Shown here: in pieces, positions 1 to 8,944 of the stretch
How the letters are laid out: every line of letters begins with the position of its first letter
Position numbering within the stretch: the first letter of the stretch is position 1
Assembly (NCBI RefSeq): GCF_052156535.1
Contig: NZ_JBQKUP010000042.1
Location: forward strand, 290,215-354,214
DNA length: 64,000 bases
Source of the DNA: Nitrospira_E sp052156535
GTDB taxonomy: Bacteria; Nitrospirota; Nitrospiria; Nitrospirales; UBA8639
Reading direction: 5' to 3'
Notes under the pieces: generated by a model
Database searches by the model: none
Seen by the model: only the letters and a program-made list of their open reading frames with translations
What the model was told of the DNA's origin: nothing
Program-made: the position numbers and the translations under genes

Positions 1-2
1 CC

Positions 3-869
3 ATGGGGTTGGCCTATCAGGAGAGCCCGGTCAGCAATGGAGGGGCAATTCAAGGCCATGTTCGCATTCATGGGGAACGCCCAAGGCCGATGGCGTTTAA
101 TCTCGTCACGATCCCGGATGCCGTATATTGTGGAAGAATTTCTACCGGAACTGGGTGGCGCATTGTTGAGGATTTTATTATTGGGCCTCAGGGGTCGCTT
201 AAGGATGCGGTGGTGATGGTAAAAGGGGTAGAAAAAGGCAAACCGTTTTCTTTGCCAAAGGTAGAGGTTGAAGCCATTGATTGTGATTTTTTACCATTTG
301 TCAATGTGTTAAAGGACCAGGATGAAATAACCGTGATCAATATGGATCCGGTAGAACATGATATCCAGGGATATGAAACGGCCAGAGAACGTGGGGCCAG
401 GGTCTTGTTTAATCGTCCATTGCCCATGAACCCCTTTCATAATGTGGTTGGGATGTTTGGAAAAAACGTCCATACCCATCTGCCCGGAAAACCGATGATT
501 GAAAAAATTCATTTGCGAAAAGGACGGGATGTTTTTGTCATGCAATGTGGTTTTCATCCCTATATGTTTTCATGGGGATTAGTGGTGGATAATCCCTATT
601 ATTCGATTTCCAAAGAGGATGGAGCCTACGAAATTCGCGATATACCCGCAGGAGAATATCAAGTGACTGTCTGGCACCCTGGTATGAAAACCTATTTGGA
701 AAAAACTGTTCGTGTGGAATCGGGAAAAACGCTGACATTGGATTTCCAATATGAGTCTCCCCAAGGGCGGAGAAGCGTACATGAAATGCAGGAGAATCCA
801 CATTTTGGACTGGAGATGCTTGGAGAGGGCGTTGAGATTATTCCGTCGTTACGACGGCAAGTTCCCTGA
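3..869 (+). CDS. Cupredoxin-like exported copper protein with carboxypeptidase-regulatory-like domain (5'-partial)
   Basis: Probable periplasmic type-1-copper-like protein, possibly an electron carrier. The readable part (288 aa) lines up end to end with the next gene. Near residue 119 there is a His (HDIQGYE) and at 180-188 a Cys182/His185/Met188 cluster in the arrangement of a blue-copper loop, followed by a small beta domain (about 200-250, DGAYEIRDIPAGEYQVTVWHPG) of the carboxypeptidase-regulatory type. The paralogue starts with a signal peptide just before the matching GAIQG/GATIVG segment. Here only MGLAYQ precedes it, so the true start and signal peptide lie upstream of base 1 and the ATG at 3 is probably internal. 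The stop is followed 15 bp later by the next start, suggesting one operon. The copper-protein call rests on motif and paralogy; the redox partner is unknown. Confidence 0.75.
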   Translation: MGLAYQESPVSNGGAIQGHVRIHGERPRPMAFNLVTIPDAVYCGRISTGTGWRIVEDFIIGPQGSLKDAVVMVKGVEKGKPFSLPKVEVEAIDCDFLPFVNVLKDQDEITVINMDPVEHDIQGYETARERGARVLFNRPLPMNPFHNVVGMFGKNVHTHLPGKPMIEKIHLRKGRDVFVMQCGFHPYMFSWGLVVDNPYYSISKEDGAYEIRDIPAGEYQVTVWHPGMKTYLEKTVRVESGKTLTLDFQYESPQGRRSVHEMQENPHFGLEMLGEGVEIIPSLRRQVP

Positions 870-884
870 CGACATGAGGTGATC

Positions 885-1805
885 ATGAATAAAAATCGAG
901 TAGTAGAAATTGCCGTCATCGGTCTCCTCTGGATAACCAGTTCGACCGCTTTCGCGTATGAAGTGATTGACGTAACGGATGGGGCCACCATTGTCGGTAC
1001 TGTGACCCTCAAGGGCATTCCGCCTTCTCCTAAAGCGTATAACCTGGTGACGTTCCCTGATCCGGAGTATTGCGGCCGCATTTCTGATGGTCAGGGCTGG
1101 CGGCTACTTAAGGATTTCGTGGTGAATGATGACAATCAACTTCATGGAGTCGTGATGGTGGTTGAAGGCGTTAATGCCGGGAAACCTTTTTCCCTTTCTA
1201 TTCCGAAGGTGGAAGCTCGGGATTGTCAATTTCTGCCCTTTACGACGGTAGTGCGTAATGAGCATGGGATTGAAGTGGTGAATATGGATCCGGTCATGCA
1301 TGATATTCAAGCCTATGAGACGTCGTTGAGCCAAGGGACACGGGTGTTATTTAATTCTCCTCTGCCCTTTAATCCTCGGCATCAACGTGAGAATATCCAT
1401 GCGACGCATGAGCATCTGCCGGGGCAATCTTTGGTTCATCAATTTCAACTGAGCAAGGGACGAAAAACATTTGTGATGCAATGCGGGTTCCACGCCTACA
1501 TGGAAAGCTGGGCGATTGCGGTGGATAATCCCTATTTCAGCTTTACCAATAAAAAGGGAGAGTATGTCATTTCCTCACTCCCTCCTGGAAGTTATCGCAT
1601 TCGGGCCTGGCATCCAAGTGTCAAACATGAGCAGGTTTATGAATTTTCCGTGGAACCAAACCAAACCGTGCGGAAGGATTTTTCCTTAGAATCTCCCGTG
1701 GGTCGTTGGACGGCGCATACCATCCGGACGCCGCCGAGATTTACCCCAGCTGCCTTGGGCCACCCTGTTTTGATTGAGCCTCTGGTTGAACACCAAAGGC
1801 CATGA
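885..1805 (+). CDS. Cupredoxin-like exported copper protein with carboxypeptidase-regulatory-like domain
   Basis: Paralogue of the preceding gene and, more distantly, of the one at 6230. Residues 1-25 are a Sec signal peptide (MNKNRV, hydrophobic core, cleavage near AFA-YE). Candidate copper ligands are His139 and the Cys200/His203/Met206 loop (MQCGFHAYM), followed by a carboxypeptidase-regulatory-like beta domain at about 220-270. An in-frame GTG lies 6 bp upstream at 879, but the GAGG at 876-879 is spaced five bases from the ATG at 885, so the ATG is preferred. The stop codon overlaps the next start by four bases (ATGA), indicating translational coupling. Likely role: periplasmic copper-dependent electron transfer, or copper-site protein, in a nitrite-oxidising respiratory chain (inference). 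Tandem duplication of the two genes is evident. Confidence 0.78.
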   Translation: MNKNRVVEIAVIGLLWITSSTAFAYEVIDVTDGATIVGTVTLKGIPPSPKAYNLVTFPDPEYCGRISDGQGWRLLKDFVVNDDNQLHGVVMVVEGVNAGKPFSLSIPKVEARDCQFLPFTTVVRNEHGIEVVNMDPVMHDIQAYETSLSQGTRVLFNSPLPFNPRHQRENIHATHEHLPGQSLVHQFQLSKGRKTFVMQCGFHAYMESWAIAVDNPYFSFTNKKGEYVISSLPPGSYRIRAWHPSVKHEQVYEFSVEPNQTVRKDFSLESPVGRWTAHTIRTPPRFTPAALGHPVLIEPLVEHQRP

Positions 1806-2476
1806 AATGGAAAGACTTTTCCCGCCTTCTCTCCCGAAATTGTGACAAAAAGTTTGCAGGGTTCGTTGTTTGTGCCATTTTCGGAACGGTGGCCTGGTTC
1901 CCGTTAGCCTGGGGCTTTGCCGGTTCTTCCAATTTCCCCCACAATGGTCCCACAGAATTTTCGGCGAGACTGATGTGGAAAACCGAAGGACGTATCGCTA
2001 ATGCCCAGTTGTTTGTGAAAAATGATCGGTATCGTATTGAACCGGCAGGAGGAATACGAACAGAGTTAGGCTATGCGAGTGTCCTCATTATTCGATTGGA
2101 TGAACGAAAAACCTGGTATGTGTTTTCGCAACGCCGAATGATTGTGAGCGTTCCCTTAACTTTGGATTATTTGTTACCATTTTCTGTCAAGTTGGAAGGA
2201 GAGACGAGTCGAACGGTTATTGGGGAATCCATGGTAGGCGATCAACCGGCTCTGCTCTATGATGTGGAGGTCAAGGATCGGTTTGGCCAACTGGAACGAT
2301 ATTTCGAATGGGTGGATCCTCAACGGGAGATTCTCTTGAAGCTCTTAAGTCAGGATCGGGATTGGTTTGTGGAATATCATCATGTGGTGCTTTCTTCACA
2401 ACCGGATTATTACTTTGAAGCGCCCTTGGGCTATCGTATTATTGAGGCTCAGGAAGCCCCGGTTCCGAGAGGGTAG
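1802..2476 (+). CDS. Exported LolA-like / DUF4412-type protein of unknown function
   Basis: 224 aa. Residues about 18-40 form a signal anchor or signal peptide (VVCAIFGTVAWFPLAWGFA). The rest is beta-rich and resembles outer-membrane-lipoprotein-sorting-like proteins that bind acyl chains in an open barrel: a strand-rich segment with a KNDRYRIEP turn, a KTWYVFSQRRMIVSVPL stretch, and a later EWVDPQREILLKLL strand pair. No catalytic motif is visible. The start overlaps the upstream cupredoxin gene by four bases, so the two are probably co-translated. The gene may support folding or lipid handling for the copper proteins in the envelope. The family assignment is by overall pattern only and is tentative. 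Confidence 0.6.
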   Translation: MKWKDFSRLLSRNCDKKFAGFVVCAIFGTVAWFPLAWGFAGSSNFPHNGPTEFSARLMWKTEGRIANAQLFVKNDRYRIEPAGGIRTELGYASVLIIRLDERKTWYVFSQRRMIVSVPLTLDYLLPFSVKLEGETSRTVIGESMVGDQPALLYDVEVKDRFGQLERYFEWVDPQREILLKLLSQDRDWFVEYHHVVLSSQPDYYFEAPLGYRIIEAQEAPVPRG

Positions 2477-2525
2477 AAATATCATATGGCTAGGAGATGG
2501 GGGTGAACAATAAAGGATGAATCGT

Positions 2526-3860
2526 ATGAATGTTGTGCTCGTTCTCGGTGTTCTGTGGGCTCTCTCAGGGTCGGTGTTGGCGGAAGAGGCCCATGATTCA
2601 ACCCTCATTCAGGCGCAAAAAGCCTATGATCAGGGTCAATTTCAACAGGTCGTTGACCTTGTTAAGCCCTTACACAAAGAAAGCGCGCCCCTCTCGCAGG
2701 CTTCTCGTCTATACATCCTTGCATTAGCCAGCTTGGGAAAGACTCCCGAAGCCATTGAGTCCTATGAGAAAGCCGTTGCCGGGGAAAAGCGGGAAGATGA
2801 ACCGTTTTTACGCCAGGTTGCCATTGCCAGTATATTGCCTGTCCGCTCCGATATGCGGGAGCAAATGCGAGGGGCGGCCTACACCGCGTTAAAGGAAATC
2901 GAATCTGATCAGGCCGTGGAATATTTAGAAAAAGGCTTAACTGATGAAAACGGCATGGTTAGAACATTGGTGGCAGAAGCCTTAGGGCAAAGAAAGGCCG
3001 GGCGGCGTTCCAAGTTGTTTCGTGAAGCCTTGAAAGACGAGGCCGGTTTGGTACGGGCAACGGTACTGATTGGGCTTGGACAATCTGGAGACGTGAGTTT
3101 GGTGCCACTGATTGAACCATCGTTGAACGATGAGCAGCATCTTGTCCAAATCGCCGCAGCAAGAGCATTATATGAGCTGGGTCACAAGGAATACTGGGCT
3201 CGTTTGGAGCAAGGTGCGACAAGCGAGGAAGGATATGAACGGGGCGCGGCTATCCGTGCATTTGGTGAATTAGGGGATCGTCGTGCGATACCGATCTTGG
3301 AAAAGACTATTTCCGATTCTCAACCGTCTATCCGTGCCGCGGCCATTGCATCCTTGGGAAAATTGCAAGCTCTTGAGTCTTTGCCGACACTGAAGGCAGT
3401 TTTGTTTGACCGTATTCCTGCGGTGCGGAGTGTGGCGGCTTTTAGCATGGGATATTACGAACAACATCAAGTGTTAACCCCGTTAACCAGGGCGTTGGCC
3501 GATTCGAATTCCGGTGTGCAAGCGGCGGCCGTGGCGTCATTGCTACGGTCAGGAGCGCCTTATTCAGTGGTCAAGGATACCGTTCAGCATCTCCTCAATG
3601 ACCAAAATCCCGCCATTCGGTCGGGTGCGGTGAAGGCGCTTGGAAATGGAAAAGGTTCTGACGTGCTCAATGTGCTTATATTGGCTCTCAATGATCCATT
3701 GCCTCGGCCCAGGATTGGGGCCTCCCGCGCATTGGGTCGTATTGGCGATCGCACGCTCCTCCCGACTTTAAAACGCATCCTGCGAGATAATGATGAAGCG
3801 GTGCGTGTGACTGCCGCTGCCGCCATTGTGAGGATTTTGGATAAGGAGATCGGTCTTTAA
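2526..3860 (+). CDS. Exported TPR/HEAT-repeat (PBS-lyase-type) scaffold protein
   Basis: About 444 aa. A signal peptide (MNVVLVLGVLWALSGSVLA) is followed by a TPR-like region (about 30-95: AQKAYDQGQFQQVVDLVKPLH) and then a long run of about eight HEAT-like repeats (about 110-440), each of the form VR..AA.ALG, for example TVLIGLGQSGDVSLVPLI and AVKALGNGKGSDVLNVLILALNDP. Such arrays are protein-binding scaffolds. An ATG at 2517 is in frame, but the AAGGA at 2513-2517 overlaps it and sits eight bases from the ATG at 2526, which also starts right at the signal peptide. It follows the LolA-like gene by about 50 bp and is probably in the same operon. The periplasmic location is inferred from the signal peptide; the partner is unknown. 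Confidence 0.78.
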   Translation: MNVVLVLGVLWALSGSVLAEEAHDSTLIQAQKAYDQGQFQQVVDLVKPLHKESAPLSQASRLYILALASLGKTPEAIESYEKAVAGEKREDEPFLRQVAIASILPVRSDMREQMRGAAYTALKEIESDQAVEYLEKGLTDENGMVRTLVAEALGQRKAGRRSKLFREALKDEAGLVRATVLIGLGQSGDVSLVPLIEPSLNDEQHLVQIAAARALYELGHKEYWARLEQGATSEEGYERGAAIRAFGELGDRRAIPILEKTISDSQPSIRAAAIASLGKLQALESLPTLKAVLFDRIPAVRSVAAFSMGYYEQHQVLTPLTRALADSNSGVQAAAVASLLRSGAPYSVVKDTVQHLLNDQNPAIRSGAVKALGNGKGSDVLNVLILALNDPLPRPRIGASRALGRIGDRTLLPTLKRILRDNDEAVRVTAAAAIVRILDKEIGL

Positions 3861-3865
3861 CCGGT

Positions 3866-5941
3866 TTGTTTGCGGCCCTAAGAGAGGTCTTCCTGAAGGT
3901 GGGCAGGTATGACCGGATAAAGGGTGTGAACATGTTTCCCCAAATTGTGCAGTGTATTAGGCACTTCTCCCCTCTCGACCAATTCTGGCGCACGATCATC
4001 ATGTTCGCATTTGTCGCGGTGCCTGTGGGTATGAATCACTCATGCCGAACCCGGGGATGTTGCAGATTGTGGATAGTGGCTGGACTCAGCGTGCTGTTTC
4101 TTGTCAGCCCTCTTCATGCTGAAATACGGCCTCATGATGAGTCTGTCGACCATCCAATTGTTCAATGGCATAAATGGGGAAATGAAGCATTCGGACGTGC
4201 CCAATCCGAAGATAAATTAATTATATTGGATCTTACCGCTATATGGTGTCATGCCTGCCATGTGATGGACCAGACGACTTATGCCAACCCTCTTATCGTA
4301 CAGCTGCTCAACACCAAATTTATTCCTGTTCGGGTTGATACTGATCAACGTCCCGATTTAGATGCTCGTTACCGAGCGGGAGGATGGCCGACGACCAATG
4401 TCCTCTTGCCAACCGGAGAAATTCTTTTTCAAACGAATGCCTTGGGTTCTGAGGAAATGGAAGCCATGCTTCTTGAGGTGCAGTCTATCTATGATACCGA
4501 CAAGGCGGTCTTGCTCAAGGAAGCCTCTCATTTATGGGAGCGGGTACAGGAGAAGGTGGAAGCCGGTCCTTCCAAAGGGAATGTGCTTCAGGCTGCCATG
4601 GTCAAACAAAGTGTGGAGATGATGAGAGCACAATTTGACCCAGTCAATGGAGGGTTTCGGGATGCCCCCAAATTCTTTGAACCCGAAGCCATCCAAATGG
4701 TTTTGGCCCATGGCTTCTTTGAGGATGATCCAGGGTTGCTCAAGATAGGATTGGAAACCTTAAAAAAGCAAGTGGGCTTACTTGATCCCGTTTGGGGCGG
4801 GTTTTACCGCTATGCTGAACAAGCAGATTGGACCCAACCGCATTTTGAAAAGATGTTGTCGATCCAGGCTCTGAATCTTCGCAATTATGTTGAAGCCTTC
4901 CAACTCACCGGAAATCTTCAGTTTAAACGCATAGCCTTGGCGCTCATTGAATATGTTTCGCGGTTTTTAACCGATCCGCAAACGGGGTTGTTGTACGAAA
5001 GTCAGGACGCCGACGTCAGAGGAACTGATGGGATATTGTCCATGTCTGGCGCCGAGTACTATTCCCTCAATGAGAGCAAACGATTGGCCATCGGTATCCC
5101 ATATGTGGACCAACGAGTTTTCACAGGGTCTAATGCCTTGATGGCATGGGCCTATTTGCATGCCTCCGTGGTGTTGGATCAGGTCGAGATAAGGAATTTG
5201 GCTCTACAGATATTGAATCGGTTATTTCAGAAGCGTTTTGACGTGAATAAGGGGCTTGCTCATGGAGAGCCTGGAGACGGACCCAACCTTTACGGTGTAT
5301 TATCGGATCACATATTCTTTGGCCAAGCGTTACTTGAGGCCTTTAGAGTGACCGGGCGGTCTCAATTTTTGCAAAATGCTGAAGCCCTTGCCGAAGTGAG
5401 CCAGCGGATATTGCACGATTCGGCGAATGGAGGATTTTTTGATCATCCACAGATCCCAGGTACATTTGGTCTTCTGAAGTTCCCAACCAAACCGGTGAAG
5501 GAGAACTTTCAAGCCGTTCTCTGGTACCTTGACCTTTTTCATTTGACGGAGAAGCACACGTATCGCTCCATTGCTGAGAGCACGTTGCAGCCCATGGTCA
5601 TGTCCCGGCAACCTCTTCCCCTCGCATTGTCCGGTTTAGCTATCGATCGATGGTTTCGGATACCTATTCATATTGCGGTGGTGGGAAATTTTGACGATGC
5701 CATGACCAGAATTTTAATGATGGAAGGTCAGCGAATGTTTTGCCCTGGAAAAATTGTGAAAAATTTTGATCCCAAGGAGGGACAGCCGAAATGGGGTGAC
5801 ATTATTTTTCCCTATGACGAACGACCCGTAGCGTTTGTCTGTACTGACCGGATGTGTTCGGCTCCGGTCTTTCATGCAGAGGACATGAAACAGAGTGTGG
5901 CTGACATGATGGCCATACTCAGGGCCCCTGTTCAAGAATGA
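3866..5941 (+). CDS. DUF255 (SSP411/YyaL-type) thioredoxin-fold protein
   Basis: Up to 691 aa. The N-terminal thioredoxin-like domain (about residues 95-210) carries a CxxC motif in IWCHACHVMDQ and the cis-Pro-like GGWPTT loop. The remainder is the alpha/alpha-barrel-like region of the spermatogenesis-associated-20 family, including PHFEKML and an ESQDADV segment. Family members are putative thiol-disulfide or carbohydrate-related enzymes of unproven function. Start choice is open: the longest frame begins at a TTG (3866), an ATG lies at 3932, and an ATG at 4031 begins a convincing signal peptide (MNHSCRTRGCCRLWIVAGLSVLF...LHAE). The last would make an exported protein of about 636 aa. It lies 5 bp after the HEAT-repeat gene, probably in the same transcription unit. 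A periplasmic redox or copper-chaperone role beside cupredoxins is inference. Confidence 0.75.
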   Translation: MFAALREVFLKVGRYDRIKGVNMFPQIVQCIRHFSPLDQFWRTIIMFAFVAVPVGMNHSCRTRGCCRLWIVAGLSVLFLVSPLHAEIRPHDESVDHPIVQWHKWGNEAFGRAQSEDKLIILDLTAIWCHACHVMDQTTYANPLIVQLLNTKFIPVRVDTDQRPDLDARYRAGGWPTTNVLLPTGEILFQTNALGSEEMEAMLLEVQSIYDTDKAVLLKEASHLWERVQEKVEAGPSKGNVLQAAMVKQSVEMMRAQFDPVNGGFRDAPKFFEPEAIQMVLAHGFFEDDPGLLKIGLETLKKQVGLLDPVWGGFYRYAEQADWTQPHFEKMLSIQALNLRNYVEAFQLTGNLQFKRIALALIEYVSRFLTDPQTGLLYESQDADVRGTDGILSMSGAEYYSLNESKRLAIGIPYVDQRVFTGSNALMAWAYLHASVVLDQVEIRNLALQILNRLFQKRFDVNKGLAHGEPGDGPNLYGVLSDHIFFGQALLEAFRVTGRSQFLQNAEALAEVSQRILHDSANGGFFDHPQIPGTFGLLKFPTKPVKENFQAVLWYLDLFHLTEKHTYRSIAESTLQPMVMSRQPLPLALSGLAIDRWFRIPIHIAVVGNFDDAMTRILMMEGQRMFCPGKIVKNFDPKEGQPKWGDIIFPYDERPVAFVCTDRMCSAPVFHAEDMKQSVADMMAILRAPVQE

Positions 5942-6229
5942 GCGATGCTGCCTAATTACCAGTCTAATTTAGGGGATTATCGAGTGTTTCAAACCTTTTC
6001 CTTTTTCAGCGAACTAAAAGGCCTAAGGTTTAGCACAAAGGACCTAGTTCTTGGTGGGTTTCTTGACACGTTTTTTTTATTCCTGATATATACGGAAGTG
6101 GGTGCTGTTGGACGATCCATTTCAAGATCAGCTTTTTTATACCTGGCCGGGGTAAAAGGGGTTGATCTCATCAAGTTAGGTTGTTTTCCCACGTCAACTC
6201 AATTTTATTCTTAACTAGGAGGAAGAATC
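5942..6229 (+). promoter_or_regulatory. Intergenic leader with strong sigma-70 promoter for the third cupredoxin gene
   Basis: A near-consensus promoter is visible: TTGACA at 6063-6068, an 18-base spacer containing an eight-T tract, and TATATA at 6087-6092. This predicts transcription from about 6099 and a 5' leader of about 130 nt before the ATG at 6230. A strong Shine-Dalgarno (AGGAGGA, 6216-6222) precedes the start. Open frames crossing this stretch on either strand overlap the promoter and look non-coding. Confidence 0.6.
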
Positions 6230-7024
6230 ATGAGGAACCGTCAGTCTTTAACTATGTCTTTTTTAGTGGGCTGCATTCTTATTGCTGCCCCATTAGTCGC
6301 CCAGGCTGGAGGAACTATTAAAGGGAAAGTCACCTTCACCGGAGAAGTTCCCCCACCGAAAGAATTTGCCTTCTCAAAATTTCCCAATGTGGATTTTTGT
6401 AAAAAAAATGAGAGCAAAAGTGCGGATGGTGAAACTCGATTGCTGAAGGAAGTGGAAGTGGATGGAAGCAAGGGTTTAAAGCACGCGGTCGTCGCTGTTA
6501 CCGATATTAAGGATAAAGCATTTTTAGACAAAGCGGATAAAGAGGCTCCCCAATTGGTGGAGGCGGAATTGTGTGAGTTTAAGCCGTATACCGGCGTGGC
6601 CGTAAGTAAGGGCCTGTTTAAGGTCGTCAACAACGATGCCGATCCCAGCGATCCTAAGTCGGCTGAAGGTGTGTTGCATAACCCGCATAGCTTTGATCAA
6701 TTGGGTGCCAAGTCTAGCACCGAGTTTAATATCGGTCTGGCTAAAAAAGGGGATTCTTTAGAAAAAAGCGTCAAATTGAAAATGTCGAAAAAGGGGTCTG
6801 TGTTGCGTTTGCAATGCGACCAGCATGAATTTATGCAAGGCTGGTACTTGCCAGTAACCAATGCGCATTATGGTGTGGCTGGTGCGGATGGAACTTTCGA
6901 AATTAAGGACGTGCCTGCCGGCAAGCATAAAGTGGTGGCCTGGCATCCTATTGCCGGCAAAGTGGAAGCCGATGTGGATGTGAAGGACGGGGGAACCGTC
7001 GAAGCCAATTTTGAAATTAAATAA
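6230..7024 (+). CDS. Cupredoxin-like exported copper protein, monocistronic
   Basis: 264 aa. Signal peptide at 1-26 (LVGCILIAAPLVAQA-GG), then a Gly/Lys-rich beta domain and a Cys196/His199/Met202 loop (LQCDQHEFM) with upstream His150/His153 (LHNPHSF) as candidate type-1 copper ligands. It ends with the same carboxypeptidase-regulatory-like beta domain (DGTFEIKDVPAGKHKVVAWHP) as the two proteins at the window start. The protein is very Lys/Asp-rich (about 40 Lys), unlike its paralogues. It has its own strong promoter, a strong ribosome-binding site and an intrinsic terminator, features of a highly expressed single gene. It is probably an abundant periplasmic copper electron carrier. Copper binding and partner are inferred. 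Confidence 0.78.
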   Translation: MRNRQSLTMSFLVGCILIAAPLVAQAGGTIKGKVTFTGEVPPPKEFAFSKFPNVDFCKKNESKSADGETRLLKEVEVDGSKGLKHAVVAVTDIKDKAFLDKADKEAPQLVEAELCEFKPYTGVAVSKGLFKVVNNDADPSDPKSAEGVLHNPHSFDQLGAKSSTEFNIGLAKKGDSLEKSVKLKMSKKGSVLRLQCDQHEFMQGWYLPVTNAHYGVAGADGTFEIKDVPAGKHKVVAWHPIAGKVEADVDVKDGGTVEANFEIK

Positions 7025-7057
7025 GTCCGCCTCGGATTCAGGGAATAATTCCTTAGA

Positions 7058-7097
7058 TAAGGGCAACTAGCAATGAGCTAGTTGCCCTTATTTTTTA
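7058..7097 (+). terminator. Intrinsic terminator of the 6230 cupredoxin gene
   Basis: A perfect 14-bp stem (7058-7071 pairing with 7077-7090, core GGGCAACTAGC) with a five-base loop AATGA, followed by a run of T (7090-7096). A textbook rho-independent terminator that ends the single-gene transcript. Confidence 0.92.
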
Positions 7098-7211
7098 TTG
7101 GGCGCTTCGCCAGTGATCCTAAGCGTTAAACATTTGACCTCGCAAAATGACCCCGTTAAGATCGACATCGAAAATAATTTCTCATGTTGTAATTTGAGTT
7201 TGAGGCCCTGT

Positions 7212-8189
7212 GTGACACGTGAATCATCTCTCGCAGATATATTTCAAATAGGATACTACTGGGAAACCAAGATTCTTCTCACCGCTGTCAAACTTGATCT
7301 CTTTACCGCACTCAAGGGACAGTCGCTCACGGTCAATGAGGTTGCCGATTCCCAGAAGCTCAGCCCACGGGCCTTGGAGTTGGTCATGAACGCACTAGTG
7401 GCGATGCGTGTGTTAACGAAGGATGAGAAGCTGTATACCAATACTCCTGTGGCTGAACGACATTTGGTGCAATCAAGCTCAGAGTATGTGGGTCATTTAT
7501 TACTGTTGCATGACGCTGAGTGGAGTCATTGGGGGCAATTGGAGCAGACCGTAAAAACCGGACGGTCACCTGCAACGCAACATGTTTTTGAAACGAATCC
7601 GGAATTGGGAGCTCATGTGCTCACCGTCCTGGATCGAATCGGGCAGGGAAGCGGGCAGGGATTGGCGAAAAGGGTCCCCATTCATGGACCGCTACGGATG
7701 CTGGATATTGGTGGTGGGGCCGGAACCAATGCCATTGCCTTTTGCCTGGAGCATCCCGGATTGTCTGCCACGGTTTTTGATCTCCCGCAAACCTTGAAGG
7801 TGACCAAAGACCATGTAGATCGTGCCGGATTAGGGAATCGTATACACTTGCAAGGGGGCAATTTTCATGTCGATGTATTTCAGGGGTCTTATGACCTGGC
7901 CCTCATGTCGGATATTCTGCATTATCAGGATGGCAGTACCAATGCGGCACTGGTGAAGAAAGTATTTGCCTGTTTGACAGAGGGGGGGCGACTGATCATC
8001 AAAGACCGGTTCTTGGATCCGGCTAAAACGAGCCCTGCCTGGACGACAGCCTTTGCTGTTCATATTTTAGTGAACACAGAATGTGGCGAATGTTTTACGA
8101 TTCAAGACAGTCGCCAATGGATGGAGCAAGCCGGCTTTCGAATTGTGGAAGAGTTAGAACCGCGTGCCATGATTCAAGGCACGAAATAA
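7212..8189 (+). CDS. SAM-dependent O-methyltransferase (acetylserotonin/hydroxyneurosporene type)
   Basis: About 326 aa from the chosen start. The N-terminal winged-helix dimerisation domain (about 5-95: IFQIGYYWETKILLTAVKLDLFTALKG..TVNEVAD) is followed by a Rossmann methyltransferase domain with the SAM-binding LDIGGGAGTNA motif (about residue 160) and an acidic FDLPQTL strand end. It would methylate a small-molecule hydroxyl; the substrate is unknown. The open frame extends upstream to a TTG at 7098, but that lies next to the terminator stem. The GTG at 7212 has a GAGG six bases ahead and starts immediately before the conserved domain, so it is preferred. It is followed by the DUF420 gene after 22 bp. 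A link to quinone or tetrapyrrole metabolism is possible given the neighbours, but unproven. Confidence 0.75.
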   Translation: MTRESSLADIFQIGYYWETKILLTAVKLDLFTALKGQSLTVNEVADSQKLSPRALELVMNALVAMRVLTKDEKLYTNTPVAERHLVQSSSEYVGHLLLLHDAEWSHWGQLEQTVKTGRSPATQHVFETNPELGAHVLTVLDRIGQGSGQGLAKRVPIHGPLRMLDIGGGAGTNAIAFCLEHPGLSATVFDLPQTLKVTKDHVDRAGLGNRIHLQGGNFHVDVFQGSYDLALMSDILHYQDGSTNAALVKKVFACLTEGGRLIIKDRFLDPAKTSPAWTTAFAVHILVNTECGECFTIQDSRQWMEQAGFRIVEELEPRAMIQGTK

Positions 8190-8211
8190 CAGAAGGGCAT
8201 GGCACGTAATT

Positions 8212-8937
8212 ATGGATGAAATGGCGGTATGGCTGAGAGAACCGGGATTTTTCGGGACCCATGCCACGGTTGGAGCGGATGTGAGCCAACTCATGGCAAC
8301 GTTCTTTACGATATTGTTTATTGTCGGATGGATTCAGGCGAGACAGCATAAGAATGATCAGCATCATTGGCTGATGTTTGGTGGGATGATTGCCATGCTC
8401 GCCTTCTTTATCAGTTATTATCTGTTTCGCAGTCTTGGGGTCCTGGCTTTTGAGGGAAAGGAAGGCTTTGGTGGACCTCAATGGTTATACGATCAAGTGT
8501 TTGTGCCTGTCTTGACGCTGCATATTCTCCTGGTCGTGATCGGCCTCGTCATGGCCATTTATATGATGGTGTTGGGGTTCCGGGCCCAGACTTTCGTGGA
8601 AGGGAAGCGGGTCTTGAAGGAGGCGATTTTAAGGACTTCAGGGAGACGGATTGTGATGATCCTGGGAGGGGTGACCACCATTGTCCTTTTGTTTTTTCTA
8701 TCACGGGTGATGACCTCCGGATTTTCCATGGGGAAATTCAGTGTATATCTTGGTCTTATTCTTCTCATCGCGCTGGTGTTTGGCATTGAAATATCTATCC
8801 AGCGGATTTGGCCAAATGGGGCCAGACGGCATCGAGTGCTTGGACGATTCACCATGGTGATTTACTGTGTATTGTTCGTAACGGGAACGTTTACCTACAC
8901 GATGCTCTATATTCTCTATCCGGGAAAAATTGGGTAG
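8212..8937 (+). CDS. DUF420 (YozB/CtaM-like) integral membrane protein
   Basis: 241 aa with about six to seven transmembrane helices. The N-terminal part (ADVSQLMATFFTILFIVGWIQARQHKNDQHHWLMFGGMIAMLAFFISYYLFR) and the following helix with an LHILL motif match the DUF420 pattern. In Staphylococcus aureus a member, CtaM, is needed for a functional aa3-type quinol oxidase. Conserved His residues (HKNDQHH, LTLHILL) may bind heme or metal. Location between a methyltransferase and a PCP_red protein, 1.6 kb upstream of a bd-like oxidase gene, fits a role in terminal oxidase assembly (inference). The start could also be the ATG nine bases downstream. Confidence 0.72.
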   Translation: MDEMAVWLREPGFFGTHATVGADVSQLMATFFTILFIVGWIQARQHKNDQHHWLMFGGMIAMLAFFISYYLFRSLGVLAFEGKEGFGGPQWLYDQVFVPVLTLHILLVVIGLVMAIYMMVLGFRAQTFVEGKRVLKEAILRTSGRRIVMILGGVTTIVLLFFLSRVMTSGFSMGKFSVYLGLILLIALVFGIEISIQRIWPNGARRHRVLGRFTMVIYCVLFVTGTFTYTMLYILYPGKIG

Positions 8938-8944
8938 GCCGTTC

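Noticed and set aside
5945..6214. 89-aa plus-strand open frame and an overlapping 67-aa minus-strand frame before the third cupredoxin gene
   Set aside because: They overlap a near-consensus promoter and lack a convincing ribosome-binding site; the region is better explained as leader DNA.
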